DNA from: Cystobasidium ongulense
Lineage: Eukaryota; Basidiomycota; Cystobasidiomycetes; Cystobasidiales; Cystobasidiaceae
NCBI GenBank assembly: GCA_022835595.1
Contig: BQUP01000005.1
Coordinates: forward strand, 1,731,501-1,795,500
Reading direction: 5' to 3'
DNA: 64,000 bases
In this document: positions 60,780 to 64,000 of the stretch, piece by piece
How the letters are laid out: each line of letters opens with the position of its first letter
Position numbering within the stretch: the first letter of the stretch is position 1
Program-made: the position numbers and the translations under genes
The notes under the pieces: model-generated
The model's input: only the letters and a program-made list of their open reading frames with translations
Told to the model about the DNA's origin: nothing
Database searches by the model: none

Positions 60780-61185
60780 CGTTCTAGTCTTGTAAGCGTG
60801 AGTGAGTGTGTGACAATCCAAGTTGCTTCACTTCCAGAAGTCCAAGTCTTCTACAAAACATGATGGCAAATTTGAGCTTTCTGGTCGCTTTCGACTTTCT
60901 TGCAACCCAACTACCGCAAAAAGCATCAGAAGCAGTTCAGACAACAAGCTGCAGCCCGATATAGCTGTGCGTCCCAGGATAGACTCGCGCCAACCATGCA
61001 GGCGGACAAGAGTGAGTGGATACAGGTGTCTCCGATGGATTGCAATGCATTGCCGGTGGAAGCAGATGGCTAGGTGGAAGACCGCAAGGCTGACGAAATG
61101 CATGATAATACTATCCACACCACCACATCAAATACATCACTACTCCACAGTCGAGCATGGTCAGACCTCAGCGCTAAGCGAGTTC
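60780..61185. promoter_or_regulatory. Divergent promoter, SAS10 / U2AF large subunit
   Basis: Spacer of 406 bases shared by two RNA-processing genes. A short upstream reading frame (61157-61177, six codons and stop) precedes the U2AF start, in another frame. Confidence 0.45.
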
Positions 61186-63307
61186 ATGGTCGATTCAGGC
61201 AGCAGCCGAGACCGCGGCGACAGAGACAATGGAGGTGAGCAGGCGTGATGTTATCTTTGTTCAAACGCTACAGCATACTTACTCAACTTGATGATGCCTT
61301 ACAAACACTCAAAGACCGCTCTTACCGGCCACGCACTCGCTCACCAAGACTCGACGACGACCGAGACCGAAGAAGCTCGAGACGAAACGACGATGACCGG
61401 GGCCATGGGCGCCGTCGCGACGATGATGACCGCAGAAGACGTGATGACCGTGGCGATAGAGATAATAGAAGAGAATACAGACCGCGAGACGACAGAGACC
61501 GAAGAGACAGAGATTATGACCGTCGGGACAGAGGGGACCGCAGAGACGACCGCCGGGACCGGGATCATAGAGACGACCGCAGAGGCGGCGACAGACGAGG
61601 AGGAAGAGATAGAGACTTTGACGACCGTGGCAGAGGTGCCGATAAAGGTGTCGAAGTCTTCGGCGCAGGCAATGCGAACCGATCACCTACTCCAGAGGGT
61701 ACAATTCCAATCTCAAAGAGAAAGCGTGTTCGTACAGGCTGGGATATCAAAGCTCCAGGCTTTGAGAATTTTACAGCTGCTCAGGCCAAGATGACCGGTA
61801 AGATCTGCCTTGCAGTTCAAGCAACACCCGGCTTTGGCTGATTTTCGGTAATTTACTTCTTTCTCTACCAGGCATCTTCAACTTGCCTGGACAGACCCGC
61901 CCAATGAACTCCTTCTCAGGGGACGCACCGCCCAACGCACCTTTGCCTGAGCTACACCTCGGGAGTGGTAATGATATGGCAAATATGGCCGGCGGAGGAG
62001 CTGCATACGCCCGCCAAGCTCGCAGACTCTATGTCGGCAATATCACCTTCGAAGCGACTGAAATGAACGTGGCAGACTTCTTTAACGTCCAAATGAGGGA
62101 ACGAGGCTGGGCAAACGATAGTGATCCAGCTGGCGTGCAAGGTCCAGATCCAGTTGTTTCCGTGCAAGTAAACCACGAGAAGAGCTATGCTTTCGTCGAG
62201 GTAGGCACTCGCGCTACACGAATTTAGCGTACTATGCTAAGCACGTCGTTTGTATCCAGTTCCGAAGCGCAGCTGAAGCCAGCGCAGCTATGGGTTTCGA
62301 TGGCATTGTCTTCCAAGGCCAAGTGCTTAAGATCAGACGTCCGAAAGACTACGTCGGCACCGACCATTCGGCATCTACTCATATTCCGGGCGTCGTCTCT
62401 ACAAACGTACCCGATACTCCAAACAAGATCTTCGTCGGTGGTCTGCCAAGTTATCTGAATGATGTGCAAGTTATGGAATTGCTGCAAACTTTCGGAGAGC
62501 TACGTGCTTTCAATCTTGTCAAAGAGGGAACTACGAATCAGTCAAAGGTGAGGAGCAAAACAAGCTTGATGGCTCGTTTCGGTAAGATACTGATCTGTGT
62601 GTATAGGGCTTCGCTTTCTGCGAGTATGTCGACCCCTCAGTTACCGATATTGCCTGTCAAGGCTTGAACGGAATGGAACTCGGAGACCGATATCTCGTCG
62701 TGCAACGTGCAGCGATTGGCGCCAATGCCGGAAAGCAAACACAATATACCAATAACTCCGAGACATCCATGTCAATGGACCTCAGCAAACTTGCACCTGG
62801 CATAATCTCAGCCGCTACTGCTGGCGAAGCTGTCCCAACGCGAGTCATGCAGATGTTGAACATGGTCACACTGGAAGATCTCATCGATGGTCAAGATTAT
62901 GCAGATCTCGTTGAAGACATCAAAGAAGAGTGCGGAAAATACGGAGCTGTTGTAGATGTCAAAATCCCTCGACCTGTCCTGAACGAAAACGGCAAAGTCG
63001 ACCAAAAAGCAAGCGATGCTGTCGAGGATTTGATGAGTGTGTTTGTCATGTATGAGGACGTAGAGTCCGTCAAAAAGGCAATGTCCAATATTGCGTAAGT
63101 CTTCATCGATCATTTAATACGAGCAGTAGCTGATATCTTTTACTGTATCATCTACGCTACAGCGGCCGAAAATTCGGAGGTGAGTCTTCGAGTGTCTTTT
63201 GGGTTGTGTAATGCCTTGCAAATCGCTAATTTGACTCGCCTGCCTTTCCTTTTTTCTTAGGCCGCTCCGTTATTTGTGCTTATGCTGACGAGGAGAAGAT
63301 GGTCTAG
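61186..63307 (+). CDS. U2AF65: Splicing factor U2AF large subunit
   Basis: Recognises the polypyrimidine tract at 3' splice sites with the small subunit. Starts MVDSGSSRDRGDRDNGG; after a first intron the N-terminal region is made of Arg/Asp (RD, DDRRD) repeats rather than classical RS dipeptides, then SKRKRVRTGWDIKAPGFE, the U2AF35-binding Trp segment. RRM1 is RRLYVGNITFEATEMNVADFF and YAFVEFRSAAEASAAMGF; RRM2 is NKIFVGGLPSYLNDVQVMELL with KGFAFCEYVDPSVTDIACQGLNGM; the last, a UHM domain, runs from RVMQMLNMVTLEDL to GRKFGGRSVICAYADEEKMV. A 17-nt microexon (63163-63179) lies between the last two introns and keeps the frame (NIAGRKFGGRS). Confidence 0.93.
63163..63179 (+). other. 17-nt microexon of U2AF large subunit
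   Basis: Flanked by an AG acceptor and a GTGAGT donor. It supplies GRKFG between NIA and GRSVI of the third RNA-binding fold. Skipping it would change the frame. Confidence 0.85.
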
Positions 63308-63819
63308 GTCAAGATACTCCAGAAGTGGGCATCTAAACAAATATCGCTTATTGTAATCTCATAGCTGAAGTGATGTAGGATACGCTTATCGACCTTGTAA
63401 TCTTCGGGGGCAATACCGGTACAAGTACACTGACTCCATAAGATCCCATGCATTTCTCAACCCTGGGCTAGCAAGCAGGGATGATCTACTGCTCAAGCCT
63501 GTAGCGCATGCATCCGTTGCACATATGCACCTTGCACACGACAGGCAAAGCTTACCCTAAAATATTCCTCGTTGCACTAGCATCCGAGGCGTCGTTGAGG
63601 AACGGCCGCACAGTAATCCGTTGAGCCAAGCGGGCAGTCGTCGTGGAATGTATAAGAATGTGCCTTTTGGTTGTCGGCACTGAGCGGCTGGATGCTTCTG
63701 TGTCTGGACATGATCCTGGGTCGATTGCGATTTCGACGGGTTGCCTCTGGCCTATTAAGTCATACTTACGTGCACCTCTCAGCCAACCTCTTTGCGAATA
63801 ACAGCAAAAAGCTTTCACC
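63308..63819. other. Intergenic region, nothing recognised
   Basis: Spacer of about 510 bases between the U2AF large subunit and the gene at the right edge. Nothing recognised. Confidence 0.4.
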
Positions 63820-64000
63820 ATGTACATCATTGGAAAGTGAGTCGTGCCGATGTCTGTTGCTCTGGTGCAATATCGCAGGCTGACGGCTAGCGACTCATTT
63901 GACCAGGTGGGTGGATCTTGGAGTAGGGATTGCGAGCGGAGTATTCGCCTTCAATGAATACCAGAAGAGGAACCACCCAGAAGAACGAAGATTGATTCCT
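63820..64000 (+). CDS. Start of a small gene cut by the window end
   Basis: Not recognised. A short first exon, MYIIGK, is joined across an intron (63837-63905) in frame to WVDLGVGIASGVFAFNEYQKRNHPEERRLIP, still open at the last base. The early hydrophobic stretch followed by a charged tail looks like a small membrane-inserted, perhaps mitochondrial, protein. Confidence 0.5.

Noticed and set aside
61288-61794. Open frame rich in Glu and Thr on the plus strand
   Set aside because: It is a shifted reading of the Arg/Asp repeats of U2AF; such repeats keep several frames open.

Overview
This is nuclear DNA of a fungus, most likely a basidiomycete. The reasons are dense genes with many short (about 50-100 bp) GT-AG introns on both strands, and fungal families such as Tup1, SDS3, SAS10/UTP3, CSC1, MCH1-like MFS and Pof3/Dia2. 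Ser/Thr-rich cell-surface proteins are also present. No prokaryotic or organellar features were seen. The exact class is not resolved from sequence alone.

Left part (1-16 kb): TUP1-type WD40 corepressor (+), an MCH1-like MFS transporter (+), DNA polymerase eta (+), a membrane-anchored PhoD-like phosphatase (-), a glutathione S-transferase (+) and a secreted, probably GPI-anchored Ser/Thr-rich protein (+).

Middle part (16-36 kb): a very long Ser-rich orphan (-), a multi-pass membrane protein (-), cohesin SMC1 (-), histone H3 (-), a TPR/F-box/LRR protein of the Dia2/Pof3 type (+, divergent from H3) and a single-pass surface protein with a Ser-rich cytoplasmic tail (-).

Right part (37-64 kb): the most unusual structure in the window is a pair of inverted arms of about 3 kb (37131-40130 and 53892-57025). 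Each carries an SDS3-like (Rpd3L/Sin3 deacetylase complex) gene. The arms are nearly identical inside the genes, including an intron, but identity falls abruptly in the last exon, which points to gene conversion between older paralogs. Each arm also has a 10-N assembly gap at a different place. Between the arms lie a CSC1/TMEM63-type channel (-), a decayed block with a ubiquitin-protease-like gene and a zinc-finger fragment, an initiator tRNA-Met gene, an acidic single-pass orphan (-) and an NmrA-like NAD(P)-binding protein (+). After the right arm come SAS10/UTP3 (-), the splicing factor U2AF large subunit (+, with a 17-nt microexon) and the start of a small unidentified gene cut by the window end.

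Most genes are housekeeping: transcriptional repression, chromatin, cohesion, translesion synthesis, ribosome biogenesis and splicing. The candidates for something new are the converted inverted SDS3-like pair and the degenerate accessory block it encloses.
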